In this document: one piece after another, positions 12,225 through 22,805 of the stretch
Layout of the letters: each line of letters starts with the position of its first letter
How positions within the stretch are numbered: position 1 is the first letter of the stretch
NCBI GenBank assembly: GCA_018105865.1
Contig: CM030849.1
Location: 8,930,087-8,994,086, forward strand
DNA length: 64,000 nt
Source of the DNA: Metaphire vulgaris
Lineage: Eukaryota > Annelida > Clitellata > Crassiclitellata > Megascolecidae
Direction of reading: 5' to 3'
Notes under the pieces: generated by a model
Told to the model about the DNA's origin: nothing
Database searches by the model: none
The model's input: only the letters and a program-made list of their open reading frames with translations
Translations under genes and position numbers: made by a program

Positions 12225-13203
12225 TACGCCTCCTGCCCTCCATCTGAGGTTGAATGTTTGCGTTCCCGTATTACGGATTGCATCTCCTTAGTCCAGAGGT
12301 GGACTGATGAAAATCGACTATCGCTGAACCCGGGGAAGACCGAACTCCTCTGGTTAAGCACTCCTCGGAGGAGGCATCTCATATGCCGGAATACGCTTCC
12401 GATTGGTGATGTTGATGTCACTCCGAGCACAGAACTGCGTCTCCTTGGAGTTCTTTTTGACGAGACACTCTCGTTTGTCGGACATTTGGACAACGTCATT
12501 CGTACCTGTTTCTTTCAGCTGCGAAGGATCAGGGAGATCCGTCGATACCTGCCGGTGCCTGTCGTCGTCAATCTCATCCGTGCCCTCGTCTTAGCTCGAG
12601 TAGATTATTGTAATAGCGTTCTGCTCGGACTTCCTGTCAACCAACTAAATCGTCTTCAGTCGGTGCTAAACGTCTCAGCTCGTCTGATTTTTGGCTCGAG
12701 TTGGAACGAGCACGTGACACCGTTTCTACGTGATAATCTTCACTGGCTCAGGATTCCGGAGCGCATAGCCTTCAGGCGTTGCTGGCTAACATTTCGGGCG
12801 CTGTATGACCCCTTTTGCCCCAGCTACTTATCGGGCCTGGTCATCAAGTCTACGGCGGTCGATCGGCGATCGCGGCTTCGCTCAAGCAACTGTCGTCAAT
12901 TGGTGGTTCCTCCTCCGTCCAAGACGGCTGTCTTCGGTGACAGATCATTCCGGAGGGGCAATCCGAGTCTGTGGAACTCTCTGCCGAAGAACGTGACAAT
13001 TGTGACCTCCCCTGATTTGTTTATCAAGTGCCTTAACCCCTTAACTGGGTGCCCCGAGTAACGCTCGTCCATTTTACATTGAGTTACAAATAGTTGCCCA
13101 GTTAAGGGGTTAAGACGCATATGTTTAATATATCTTATAATGTTCATTGTTAAGCGCTTTTGACTTTAGTCTTCACTATGCTTACTGCGCTCTATAAATT
13201 GTC

Positions 13204-13207
<4 letters not shown>
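12225..13207 (+). mobile_element. LINE (CR1/L2-like) RT C-terminal fragment, broken by a TTAA element
   Basis: An uninterrupted frame of about 260 codons covers the end of the RT domain (RWTDENRLSLNPGKTELLWL, then LGVLFDETLSF) and the thumb region (LVLARVDYCNSVLLGLP, VPPPSKTAVFGDRSFRRGNP, LWNSLP). It is broken near its C-terminus by a 73-bp insertion at 13,037-13,109. After the insertion the frame resumes with KTHMFNIS. The 3' end reads GCGCTCTATAAATTGTCT and runs into (AAT)n, a common CR1/L2-group tail. There is no ATG; the element is 5'-truncated. Confidence 0.85.
13037..13109. mobile_element. 73-bp TTAA-type (piggyBac-like) MITE
   Basis: Flanked by TTAA on both sides (13,033-13,036; 13,110-13,113), with inverted ends CCCCTTAACTGGG and CCCAGTTAAGGGG. 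It sits inside the LINE coding frame, and removing it plus one TTAA gives the peptide order seen in related LINEs, so the insertion is exact. Far too short to encode anything. Confidence 0.88.

Positions 13208-13268
<61 letters not shown>
13207..13268. repeat. (AAT)n tail of the preceding LINE
   Basis: About 60 bp of AAT repeats directly after the LINE 3' end. Similar TAA tails follow the LINE ends near 25.9 kb (+), 47.3 kb (-) and 63.8 kb (-). Confidence 0.85.
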
Positions 13269-13426
13269 TAGGCTTAGTTGTCTAGACGATGTTTAAATTT
13301 AGGCTTAAAGCTTGGAAGATGTAATGTCATCATATATCGAAGGAACACGCGATACTTAGCTTCAAATGTTGTGCATCGGTCGGATTTGGAAACAGCCATA
13401 GACCTACGTGCCTAAGAAGCTGCTTA

Positions 13427-13811
13427 CAGTGGCGGTTCCAAGAACTCTTGGCGAGGGTGCAATAAATTTCTAGGAAGATCCTGCCAATTGTCAAAAGAAT
13501 TATATGTAACGACTTAGAAGAAATCTGTAGATTTGATTTATAAAATATAATGTTCAGAATTAAGTATGTATAAAAGCCATTTTAGTCATAGTGCAAAATC
13601 GAGTTTTCTATTGCTGGGAGCGAATTTGTCGATGACATTGTCTATAGATATGCCCATATCTTTGTGGATACATCAAGGCTAATCCGTTCCATCCTTCCAT
13701 CGAAGACCTCAATTGCCATTTTTCTCAGAAATTCATTAACGACACACAGGCAGTTTTGGTGGGCCGATGGGGGATGCATCCCCAGTCATCCCCAGCGTGG
13801 AACCGCCCCTG
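13427..13811. mobile_element. hAT MITE, CAGTGGCGGTTCC family
   Basis: A 385-bp element with ends CAGTGGCGGTTCCAAG and GTGGAACCGCCCCTG and identical 8-bp duplications GCTGCTTA (13,419-13,426; 13,812-13,819). No coding capacity. Related ends occur in the elements at 23,990, 41,581, 41,625 and 49,963. Confidence 0.92.
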
Positions 13812-13819
13812 GCTGCTTA

Positions 13820-14509
13820 ATAAATTATATTAATTGCTCAAAGAAATGTCTCTACGATCGCCTATCAAGTTTCGTATTTAGTTTCAAGTAAAAGTCAAAT
13901 AAGTTTGACCTAATCATAAGTTACATAGAAACGTATAAATACCATTGAACTGCGTATGGCGCAAATGATTCACAGATCACAGAATCAAGGATTCGGATTT
14001 TATTCTATCACTCTCACTTTCACGATTGAACCTATTTCTGAACAGCCAGCTGCACTGAGCTTAGCGGCACCTCGTCAACAATTTCGAATCCTTCGCCCCA
14101 GTGGCCCTGCTTAAATACTGCATTTTGAATATCAAAATTCATAAAATCTTACAAGTACTGCGACAAATAAGACATTGCAAAATAAAATATCAGTGAGCAT
14201 TTGAAAAAGCTGGTCGTCTCAACTGTTGGCTTTGGTAAACAGTTCGTCACTTCCGGGCGAATAATCGCTTGTGATTGGAGCATGCTCGACTGAATTGCAA
14301 GCGTTGCATCTCGGGAAAACGGTTTTCGAGTCAACTTCCGTTTGCCCAACCGCCAACCGCCCGACCGCACAGTTATCGACGTCCGAATGTCGCCGTTCCT
14401 ATAATATTATCCCGCTCTTCGTCGAATCAGAATCATCGTTTGTTGGCGCCATCGTAACTTAGAACGGCAGGCGCCTCTTTCCTCCCTCCATCCCTCCCCC
14501 CGCTTCATC

Positions 14510-14556
<47 letters not shown>

Positions 14557-14850
14557 TGTATCGTGGAAGCAGAGAGGAGAGACAGAGCGATTAGAAAACT
14601 TGCAGGCAATTCGGCGTCACTAAATAAGACGGAGATGTCATATTGCACTTATCCCACAACGTCTCTCTCTCTGGTCGTCTGACGCATTCGTATTTTATAA
14701 CGTAAGTACCGCCGTCCAACCCCTCCCCCAGAATCTCCATAACTATTATCATAATTTTGTTATACGTAAGCGCGCAAACGCTAAGTTACTTTGACACATC
14801 AGTCATCGCCCGTCGCATCTCTTGCGCAGATGTAACTGCAAATAAACATA
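13820..14850. other. No gene; CpG-richer patch and GA microsatellite
   Basis: From about 14,230 to 14,720 the sequence is richer in CG, with an inverted CCAAT box (TGATTGG) at about 14,272 and a (GA)n tract at 14,513-14,554. It could be a promoter region, but no exon is recognisable beside it. Confidence 0.35.
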
Positions 14851-14859
14851 ACGCTTGGA

Positions 14860-15380
14860 CAGTGTTTGGAACAATAGTTGACTAGACTATTTAAATACTA
14901 TTGCAAATAGTTGAGCTTAACCACTATTTAAAATAGTTTTCCAATAGCCAATAGTTCGCAACTATTTAAATAGTATTTAAATACTATTTAATTTTTCAAT
15001 GTCAAAATGAAAACTGTATTATCATTTATCACTGGCGAATGTTATAATCTAAAAGCACCGTCACTAGTTATCTGCATGATCACATTGATCAGTAATACAG
15101 TCACCTGTTACTAGGCTGTTAGGTTATTCATCAAGTCTTGATTAATCTTGAGGAGAGCAGCAGTTTCTCAAATGTTTTGTCACTAAAGCGATTTCTACGC
15201 TTTGAGATGATAACATAATACAACTATTTAAAATCATTTTATTTTAAATAGTGCTAAACTATTTATAAATACTATTTAAATAGGCAATTTCACTAACTAT
15301 TTAAAATAGTCACTTAAATAGTTCAGAACTATTTAAATAGTATTTAAATAGTATTGACTATTTCAATAGTCACAACACTG
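14860..15380. mobile_element. hAT MITE with ACTATTTAAATAGT arrays, copy 1
   Basis: A 521-bp element starting CAGTGTTTGGAACAATAG and ending AATAGTCACAACACTG, with identical 8-bp duplications CGCTTGGA (14,852-14,859; 15,381-15,388). Both subterminal regions are clusters of ACTATTTAAATAGT/AATAGT palindromes. The reverse-complement copy is at 59,689-60,418. Confidence 0.93.
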
Positions 15381-15650
15381 CGCTTGGAGAAAGCAGTGAC
15401 AATCGTCTTAACTGTATATCAAGATATTCTGAGAGTTTTTCAACTTGCACCTTTACAGCTTAGGTATTTTTTGCTCACAACAAAATCGTTATAATATACA
15501 ACAATGATACATATGCATACTACATAGCCTAATCCTATACATACTGTATATAAGCACACACACAGAAATAACCATAGGTCGCTTAGATTATTATGTTTCA
15601 GCGCATTTACATTTCTTGGCAGTCGAAGAGCGCCAGTCCTTCGTCTATCT

Positions 15651-16032
15651 CGCGGTGGGCAAACTGCGGCCCGCGTGCTGCCGCGCCATCGGATTCCATG
15701 CGGCTCACTGGATCGTTTAGAAATACAAGCAGCAGAAAGGGAGGTAACTAATATTAAATTATTTTAGAGAAAGATTATTTTATGGAAGCATGACACTATT
15801 TTAAAACCTTATAAATGGTTATTAAATATTTTGTATTTGAGCAACAAATATTTAATATCATGATGCTAATCTTATAGGTCCTATAGACTAAATAAATGAC
15901 ACTAAAAGTTATATCTGATGATGATGTATCTCATCATCTTAATTATAAACATTTTGTCTTTTTGTGCGGTCCGCCTACATGTAGTATTAGGTTTCATGCA
16001 ACCCTTTTAAGGAAAAAGTTTGCCCACCTCTG
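15651..16032. mobile_element. Eroded hAT MITE, GGTGGGCAAACT family
   Basis: The ends GGTGGGCAAACTGCGGCCCG and AAGTTTGCCCACCTCTG are inverted repeats and resemble the GGTGGGCAAACT hAT elements common in animals. The left terminus is mutated and no matching 8-bp duplication can be read. Confidence 0.7.
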
Positions 16033-16084
16033 TCTGAGTCTATTTGACTGCGACAGATGTTTCGTCTCTTCTTTCTTTTAATGC

Positions 16085-17290
16085 AGAAAGCAAAATTTGG
16101 TGATCCTTCTATCCAGTCTATACAAGAATCAATGGTTCCGAGTAAAAGCAACCAACACATCATCTCAAAGCTTCAGAATCAAGAAAAGAGTGAGACAAGG
16201 ATGCGTTCTCTCTCCGTACTTATTCAGCATCTTGGCCGAAATTTGTGATGCAAGAGAGGGATTCAGTTGTGGCATCCAAATAGGAGGAAGAAGAATCACA
16301 AATCTGAAATATTCTGACGATATTGTGCTGTTGGCTTCGATTGAAACAGAACTGCAACTGCTGCTGTTGGACAGACGCGGCTGAAAGAATACAAGGACTA
16401 TTCATCAACTCCGACAAAACTCTCACCATGTCAACGTATGGAACTAAATGCGACATTTTCCTGCAAGGAACTTAGTTAAGACAAGTCGATGCCTTCACGT
16501 AACTGGGTGCCATTATTACAAGTGATGCCAGATGCGAGAAGGAAGCAAAATCACGTTTGGCAAGAGCCCATACATCAATTGCCTTCTTGGCTAAAATTGG
16601 AAAAATCACGGAATATCACTTACAGTGAAAATCCTACTGTGGAAAGCCTTGGTATGGCCAATAGCAACATATGGTTGCGAGAGCTGGACATTGGCACAAA
16701 AAGACGAAACTCGCACAGTGGCCTTCGAGATGAAATGATTAAGAACAATACTTAGAGTGCCTTGGATAGCGAAGAGGACCAACGAATGGATAACGAAAAA
16801 AACTGAATATCAGGAAAGCCCTATTGGATGACGTCAAAAGAAGAAATCTGATATATTTTGGCACATGGTAAGGAAGAAAGGGGATTGTCTCGAGAAAGAG
16901 ATCGTACAAGGTACAATTCCAGGAAGAAGAGCCTAAGGAAGGCCAAGGATAATCTAGCTCGACAACATTCAAACTTGGACGGGACTTAAAACCTACCAAG
17001 TAGCGGCGTAGCCAAGATTTTTATTTGGGGGGAGGTGGTATAAATCTTGACTAGTCATAGCTATTTCAAAATCAAAACATATGCTAATGTCCCACGTGTG
17101 AATAAAACATAAATAATTTAAGGTAGACTGTTTTTGGGGTGTTATATATGCCGATATCCCCCCGTCGCTAAGCCGCGTGATGCGCTGGTACCAAGTCATG
17201 AGGGCAACTAACAATAGGCAGCAATGGGAAGGGATAGTCCATAGTGTGACCAACCCTCGGAGGGAGTGAGGTTAAAGAAGAAGAAGATTG
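16085..17290 (+). mobile_element. LINE RT fragment, degenerate, broken by a MITE
   Basis: The RT motifs RVRQGCVLSPYLFSILAEI (about 16,190-16,245) and KYSDDIVLLAS (about 16,300-16,340, a YADD-box variant) are readable with frameshifts. The C-terminal end reads VMRATNNRQQWEGIVHSVTN followed by PRRE and an AAGAAGAAG tail at about 17,272-17,286. A hAT MITE (17,001-17,187) interrupts the C-terminal coding region. Confidence 0.8.
17001..17187. mobile_element. hAT MITE of the GGCGTAGC family inside a LINE
   Basis: It starts TAGCGGCGTAGCC and ends about GATGCGCTG. Flanks CTACCAAG and GTACCAAG match at 7 of 8 positions. Inner words GGTAGACTG and ATATGCCGATATCCCCC are shared with the copies at 17,951 and 45,123. 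The LINE peptide reads through correctly if the insert is skipped. Confidence 0.75.
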
Positions 17291-17569
17291 AAGTTTGAAG
17301 CGCTGGCCATTAAAAAATCCTTTCCGATTAAGTCGAGTCTATAAGAATGGCTCACGCGGTGACGAATACTTTGGCCGATCGATGGCGTCGACGTAGTCGT
17401 CGTGAACACTGTCATTCTTCTGACCAAATCACTATCCATGCATGAGCGTTCTGAGGGAGTTTAGGTCATTTTGGGACGAAAGCAGCAAATTAATTGTAGG
17501 CGCAAGTGAAAGCGCTTGCACCTATGTTGAAATGTACATTTATTATCTTCTAAATAAATAACTATAGCC

Positions 17570-17572
<3 letters not shown>

Positions 17573-17622
<50 letters not shown>

Positions 17623-17695
17623 GGCAGACAGAAATAGAGAGTCAGAAACAAAGAGACAGAAACAGAGACACAGAGACACAGGGACAGAGAAAGAA
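17573..17695. repeat. GA / GACA / CAGA microsatellite
   Basis: GAGAGA passes into (GACA)n and then degenerate CAGAGACA words. The open frame of Ser/Leu/Cys repeats on the minus strand is an artefact. Confidence 0.85.
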
Positions 17696-17950
17696 AGAAA
17701 AGCTGATGCTGCGAATGTCGCTTGATTCTTCTTTTATAGACCTATCTAGGTCTACAAAGCCCTACATGTATATATTTTTGAAAGTCAGATTATGCGACCA
17801 CGCAAGATCTGTGACACGAAAATATCAAAACAATTATCGTCCAGCATGAAAATCTTTGTGGCAATATACTTATTAGAATAGTCTTTGCTCGCCGATCATA
17901 CTAAGTTGATAATTCCATATTTGATGCTAGTGTTCTGTCATACTCATGAC

Positions 17951-18135
17951 CAGGGGCGTAGCGACGGGGGGTATATCGGTATATATACCCTCCCCCAAAT
18001 CAGTCTACCTTAAAGTTTTATGTGATTTATATGTGGTTATATGTGGTTATATGTAGCTTATATGGTTTATAGTTAAGATTTATAGCCCCCCAAACATTTA
18101 TACCATCCCAAATCAAATTCCTGGCTACGCCCCTG
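17951..18135. mobile_element. hAT MITE, CAGGGGCGTAGC family
   Basis: A 185-bp element with perfect 12-bp inverted ends CAGGGGCGTAGC / GCTACGCCCCTG and identical 8-bp duplications CTCATGAC (17,943-17,950; 18,136-18,143). It is the reverse-oriented relative of the copy at 45,123-45,311. Confidence 0.93.
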
Positions 18136-18143
18136 CTCATGAC

Positions 18144-20400
18144 TTGCTTAAATGCATAATGAACATTTGAAAATTTTCAACTGATACCACAGTATTATAA
18201 TCACAATCAAAGTTTCTCTATGTTCGTTGTTATGTAGGGCAGCAATTAGCGATGTGCGCCGTTGATCAATACGAGAGAGGGAGGGAAGGAGGGAGAGGGA
18301 GAGACGGAGAGAGAGAGAGAGGAAGAGAGGGGCAGAGAGCGACTCATGTGTACAACGGTCGGTTATCGTCGCTTTAGAGATACTGCCGTTCACAACTTTC
18401 TCATTACGCTGTCAGAGAATGAAACAGTGGCATGCGCTGCCAATGGCATGCTCGGCGCCACTGACAGAGTGCGCGGCGCCGCGCTGCTCCAATACAGGAG
18501 ATATCGAAGACGACAGACCTAGGAAGATGAAGAGGAGGAGGAGGAGGAGGAGGAGGAGGAGGAGGAGGAGGAGGAGGAGACGAAAACAAGGAACGGAGAG
18601 ATAAAGAGAGAGAGAGGGGCGGGAAAGGAAGGCAGTGGGAGGAGGGGGTTACGGCATGTAATCGGCGAAGCGCATAACGCTGTCGTCTCCTTCTTATTCC
18701 GAGGGAGATGCGACACCGTCGTCGTCTTCTATGAGCCACGGAGGTGCTGTTGGTGGAAATGAACGCGTCTTCTTTCACAACTTATCAAGATTTAGATTAT
18801 AAAGCAGCGAACAGAATCCACCAGAAAACGTAGATTCCGTTGTACTGTGTCACCCTTCTGCATTTGCATTGAGCGTGCATGGTATTGTTACGGGTATTAG
18901 GCTTCAAAGTACATCATTGGAAATCGATTTGTACTCCTTATGTCTTGCAGTGCGTTCGAATTAATGATTAATTATGTCAATATAGGTGTGACATAAGGGT
19001 TCGTGTGGTTTACGGCACGAACAGTTGCTGCCATTATTTGCTTTTCAGGTGGCCAATGAAGCAGAAGAGCTGACGGATATTTTCGTTGCGAATGCACTTC
19101 CACACTCCACTCTCTGATTTCATGACGAAATCCTGCTTTCCGCTAATGACGTGAGTCAGTATTACAACGAAAGATACCAATTGATTCAGATGTAGAAGAG
19201 AGACAGAGAGATAGCGACAGACAGACAGAGAGAGATAGAGATAGAGACAGAGAGAGCAAATGAATCGCTGCTGAAGATGGATTTTCTGTTCATCTGCAGT
19301 TATTAGCTAATTTTGTTTGCCATTATGATTTACAAGAATTCAAGATCATTTCAACAACAATATTTCGTCAATTCTGAACTTAGTGTTCCTAGCTTTGAAT
19401 ATACATGGCTTCCATTAATCATCCAACTCAGACGCCTTTTCTAGATCGGTGCTCTGATTTTCACTGAGATTGCTGCGTCTGTCTTAATTGGGGGGTCTTC
19501 CTTCTTTTCCGCACATTCCTTAGCATCCGGGCGCATGATGCACCGAGTGCCTCTTCCGTCTGCAGCTGTGCTTAATTTCGTCGACTCATGTTCCGTGTCT
19601 CCTCCGTTGTCATCGTCGTTGTTGTCATCATCGCCTGATGTAATTGCCAAATCTTCCTCTCCTTGAAGATTAAAATATCTAATTTGTCTAATTTTCTGCC
19701 TTCGATCAATCGAGTCTTTGACAGATATCAAGCGACCGGACAGTACACAATGCCTCAACACCATGGCACCACCACCTCCACCACCAGCAATTGTCATCTC
19801 TCCTCTCATTTCTCGCCAACAAACCGCACCTGAACCTCACTTGAGTCACTTCAGTTAATTGAAACGAAGTGACAAAGCAGACAGCCTTGTTGTTCGGTTC
19901 TGGGTCTTTGGCTTTGCTTCAGAAGACAAGGAGTTCGTCTGCAGATTTGCAAATGGAACCCAAGCGGAGTGACGGCAGTAAACTGCAATACGTATGCGCA
20001 CATATGAGCAGGATATCTTCACTTTAATTTTTAAGATACTGGTGTTATAAATTATACATTTCTAACAGAAAATAACAAAACAGATGATTAGCTATGTGAA
20101 TTCAAATTTGGTAAAATATTATATCAATTGCCAGCTGACAGGACTGCCAGTTTACCGACAGACTAGATAGCATCATACAAACTGATCGCAGTCAGTTCTG
20201 ATGAATAGAGGCAGACCAGACTATTTTTTTCTACCCGAGTAGTTGTTTGCCCAACTGTTAAAGCGCTATATGAAGGCCTCAATGACCTCCACGGTCGTCA
20301 CCATTGCCAAGAATCAAGCAGAGAGGACAACGATCTCACGAGAGAGTGTTCTGAGCCGATCGTTGCAGAAACGTCGTTGAGATTCTCGTTAGATCATTGG
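18144..20400. other. CpG- and purine-rich low-complexity stretch
   Basis: GA-rich tracts (18,270-18,340; 18,595-18,615; 19,200-19,258) and an (AGG)n tract (18,530-18,580) sit in a GC-rich patch at about 18,350-18,760. The long frames here are Arg/Pro/Ser runs from these repeats. The patch has the look of a promoter-like CpG region but no first exon can be shown. One separate minus-strand frame is listed at 19,441. Confidence 0.4.
19441..19809 (-). CDS. Unrecognised 122-codon frame, possible exon or small gene
   Basis: The frame starts MRGEMTIAGGGGGGAMVLRH, has a basic middle (KDSIDRRQKIRQIRYFNLQG), an acidic run (GDDDNNDDDNGGDTE) and ends KTDAAISVKIRAPI. No membrane segment or known domain is visible. 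For it: it is not built from one microsatellite, its composition is mixed, and it lies in a CpG-rich patch. Against it: no partner exon, no clear splice site and a poly-Gly start. It could be a tail exon or chance. Confidence 0.3.
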   Translation of the reverse strand: MRGEMTIAGGGGGGAMVLRHCVLSGRLISVKDSIDRRQKIRQIRYFNLQGEEDLAITSGDDDNNDDDNGGDTEHESTKLSTAADGRGTRCIMRPDAKECAEKKEDPPIKTDAAISVKIRAPI

Positions 20401-20408
20401 CGTAGCCA

Positions 20409-20590
20409 CGTACTGGGAGTATCGGCCCCTATGCTGGCCGTGGGATTTTGGCAAAACCGTTGAGAAATTTCCAGGAGGGGTAGGCAACATGATCGATAAG
20501 AATACATAAATTTGAGAATAACTCCTTGACGAACCTTTTTACCAGAAATTCTACATACTCCCCTATTTCAGAATCCTGGCTACACCACTG
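20409..20590. mobile_element. Eroded hAT MITE, GGCGTAGCC family
   Basis: Ends CATTGGCGTAGCCACG and CTGGCTACACCACTG are imperfect inverted repeats of the AGTGGCGTAGCC type. The flanking 8-mers do not match well, so the boundary is approximate. Confidence 0.6.
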
Positions 20591-21098
20591 GACTATATTC
20601 CTGTTAATGATGTTGCGATTCTACTCAATGCATAAAAAGCCGAATTCTTGCCTACTAGATTCCGATGCTAATTACTATATATTCGGCCTAGTTGATAGAT
20701 CAGCAGTATCCATACGACTTGGAACCGGGTCACTGGGTCGCTGGGTCAATGGGACAATGGGTCATTCGGGTCACTTTTGTCCACCGGGTCACCGGGTCTC
20801 CGGGTCATCTTTATGACCCGGTTATGGACCCGGTATTAATTAAAATCTTCTTCAGATGCTAAGCATGCAGGTTCAGCAATCCCGGAAAGGCTGAAGAGAC
20901 TGTCCGCTTGATATTAGTTATAGGTCCACAGATACAAGTAATTGATTTTATCACTGAGGGATATTGGTATTATTACTCTATGGAATGTTATAAAATGTAA
21001 TGAAAAATTCTATGGTGTGATGACAACGTTTACTGGACGTCATTGAAAAATATTCAAATATTAGAACCAATGACTGGGTCACGGGGTCACTTATATGT

Positions 21099-21100
21099 GA

Positions 21101-21171
<71 letters not shown>

Positions 21172-21206
21172 CACTTATATTATATATATATATATATATA
21201 TATATT
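21099..21206. repeat. (TA)n-(TG)n-(TA)n microsatellite
   Basis: A TA run, a TG run, then another TA run, lying at the 3' side of the minus-strand retroelement. Confidence 0.9.
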
Positions 21207-21278
21207 TATGCCCTCGGTACTTAGTTCCCGAGTGACTTATTACAAGAAAGTGTCCGGAGACAGAAGAATATATACTTT

Positions 21279-22718
21279 TCAGCTCTCGTCTTGATCCGGA
21301 CCAGAAGCAGAGAAAGTCCCTTGGAAGGCAATCGCATTAAAGCGTTGTAAGGTCATCGAAATACGCTGGAGCAAAAAACTTCTCTCTCTTGTGTCTCCGG
21401 AAAGTACGGAAAGATGACGACCCAACTCTTTTATGAAAGTGAGTGCGTCGTGACTGATAGGACCAAGAGTCTCGAAGGCCAATGGCAAGAAGAAATAGTC
21501 GGTCGACAAGTCAGTGTACTTGGCGATTTTCCTCACTGATGCTGCTTCAGCAGCGGCTCCGGGAGAGAGAGACGTCAATGGCAGATGAGTGGCAGCGACT
21601 GTGTCTGCCACTGTGACGTCACACACCAGGCAGCGACCGGCTTGCCACGGAATCATGGTCATGCCGTCCGGTCTCTTTCCATCGGATCTGAGAAGACCGG
21701 GCGGTTCCTTGACCGATGGTATGCCAGCTCGTACCAGGGCCCGGTAGACTACGTCATTGAGCATGGAATGACGTGCAAGGCGACCTGGTCCGAGTTTGCA
21801 GGAGAGTCCGTGGGACCCATTCTCCTGGACCTGCCCGCCACAGGGACAGAGATGTCGCTCGCAAATGAAAGCGCCAAGACGGAGACCCACTGCAACTCTG
21901 GTTGTCTCGTCGTCCAAGCGCAGACCGCAAGAGCTGATGGGCAGCGCATGAAGCCAGTCGCTGGCGTGTTCCGCTGTCACTGCTCTTAGGCGGGCCTGAT
22001 GGTATTGGCTAAGGTCGGAGCTCAGCAAGTTGGTCATCTCCCTGAGAATTATTGGGCGGTCCCAAGTGGCCTGCCTATCGAGTGAGCCTGATGTTGGAAT
22101 GGAGATCTGGCTCTCTAGGCTCCATTTGGTGAGAATTGCAGCCTCGTGTGAGTCAATGGCCAGCCCAGCCTTCTGGAGAATGGATGACTGGAGTCCGCGG
22201 GTGCTCGCAGCTGAAGCCAAAAAGGCAGAAGATGCCAGCGAAGACATCCGACTAATGCCCAGTCCGCCATCTCTAATAGGCAGCGTGGCCTGAACCCATT
22301 GGTGGTCTGAGAGGCGCATGTTTAGGATCCTGCTCAGTCCCTGGCGCATTGTGTCGTCAAAACTTTCCAGTAAAGGATGGCCGGTGCAAGGAGTGCAGCG
22401 CAACATGTACAGCAGCTTTGTGTGAGTGTGGGACAGTTTAAGGAGAATTAGGGCGTCCTGGGTGTGTATTAATGGTAAGCGGCTCAGTGCGGTGTGCAGT
22501 TCGGTTATGCACAGCGACATACGGGTCTCGAAGGCCTCCGCGGTAGAGAGGGGTGCCCCTAGCAGGGTGGCTTCCTGTGGGTGGACGCTCTGAAAGTGTT
22601 CGAGGACGGTGTTGGCGATTGGAACCGGGCCTTTGCAAACTACCTCGCACTTCTGATAGTTCAGTGAGAGGCCTAGCTCTGCACACCCTTCCTCACCTTC
22701 CTCACCCTTCCTGCACAC
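21279..22718 (-). mobile_element. Retroelement RT C-terminal half with zinc knuckle and nuclease-like domain, frame intact
   Basis: A 479-codon minus-strand frame without a stop. Its first part (about residues 14-150) looks like the end of an RT palm/thumb region (GLSLNYQKCEVV; LPIRDGGLGISRM). Residues about 275-310 hold a Cys/His cluster (ERHLCPCGGQVQ, HGLSCKLGPGRLARH). Residues about 345-370 read KRPDGMTMIPW and CLVCDVTVADT, a PD-x-D/CDVTV pattern resembling the restriction-like endonuclease of site-specific non-LTR elements. The C-terminal part (AFETLGPISHDAL, LLQRISMTLQRFNAIAFQGTF) is shared with the dead copy at 1.78-2.2 kb. The catalytic RT box lies upstream of the truncation point near 22,690, so it is not autonomous. 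The exact clade is uncertain. Confidence 0.75.
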
Positions 22719-22723
22719 CCAAT

Positions 22724-22726
<3 letters not shown>

Positions 22727-22760
<34 letters not shown>
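22727..22760. repeat. (TA)n run within a hairpin
   Basis: CCAATGAC, then TA repeats, then GTCATTGG: the flanks are inverted repeats, so the whole 22,718-22,768 segment can fold. Confidence 0.8.
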
Positions 22761-22763
<3 letters not shown>

Positions 22764-22805
22764 ATTGGGTCACCGGGTCTCAAAATGTGACCCGGTTCCA
22801 AGTCT

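Larger units (their letters stand above)
20717..22805. repeat. Element with GGGTCAC-unit arms, interrupted by a retroelement
   Basis: The left arm (about 20,717-20,832) starts CTTGGAACCGGGTCAC and repeats GGGTCAC/GGGTCAA words. The right arm (about 22,762-22,805) ends GTGACCCGGTTCCAAG, its reverse complement. More GGGTCAC words occur at about 21,074-21,092. The retroelement at 21,200-22,718 and (TA)n tracts fill the middle, so it appears inserted within this short-unit element. No clear target duplication. Confidence 0.55.

Noticed and set aside
18404..18778. 124-codon minus-strand Pro/Arg/Ser-rich frame and its + strand shadow
   Set aside because: Built on AGG and GA repeats; frames on both strands are open because of composition. 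Kept only as a CpG-rich patch.
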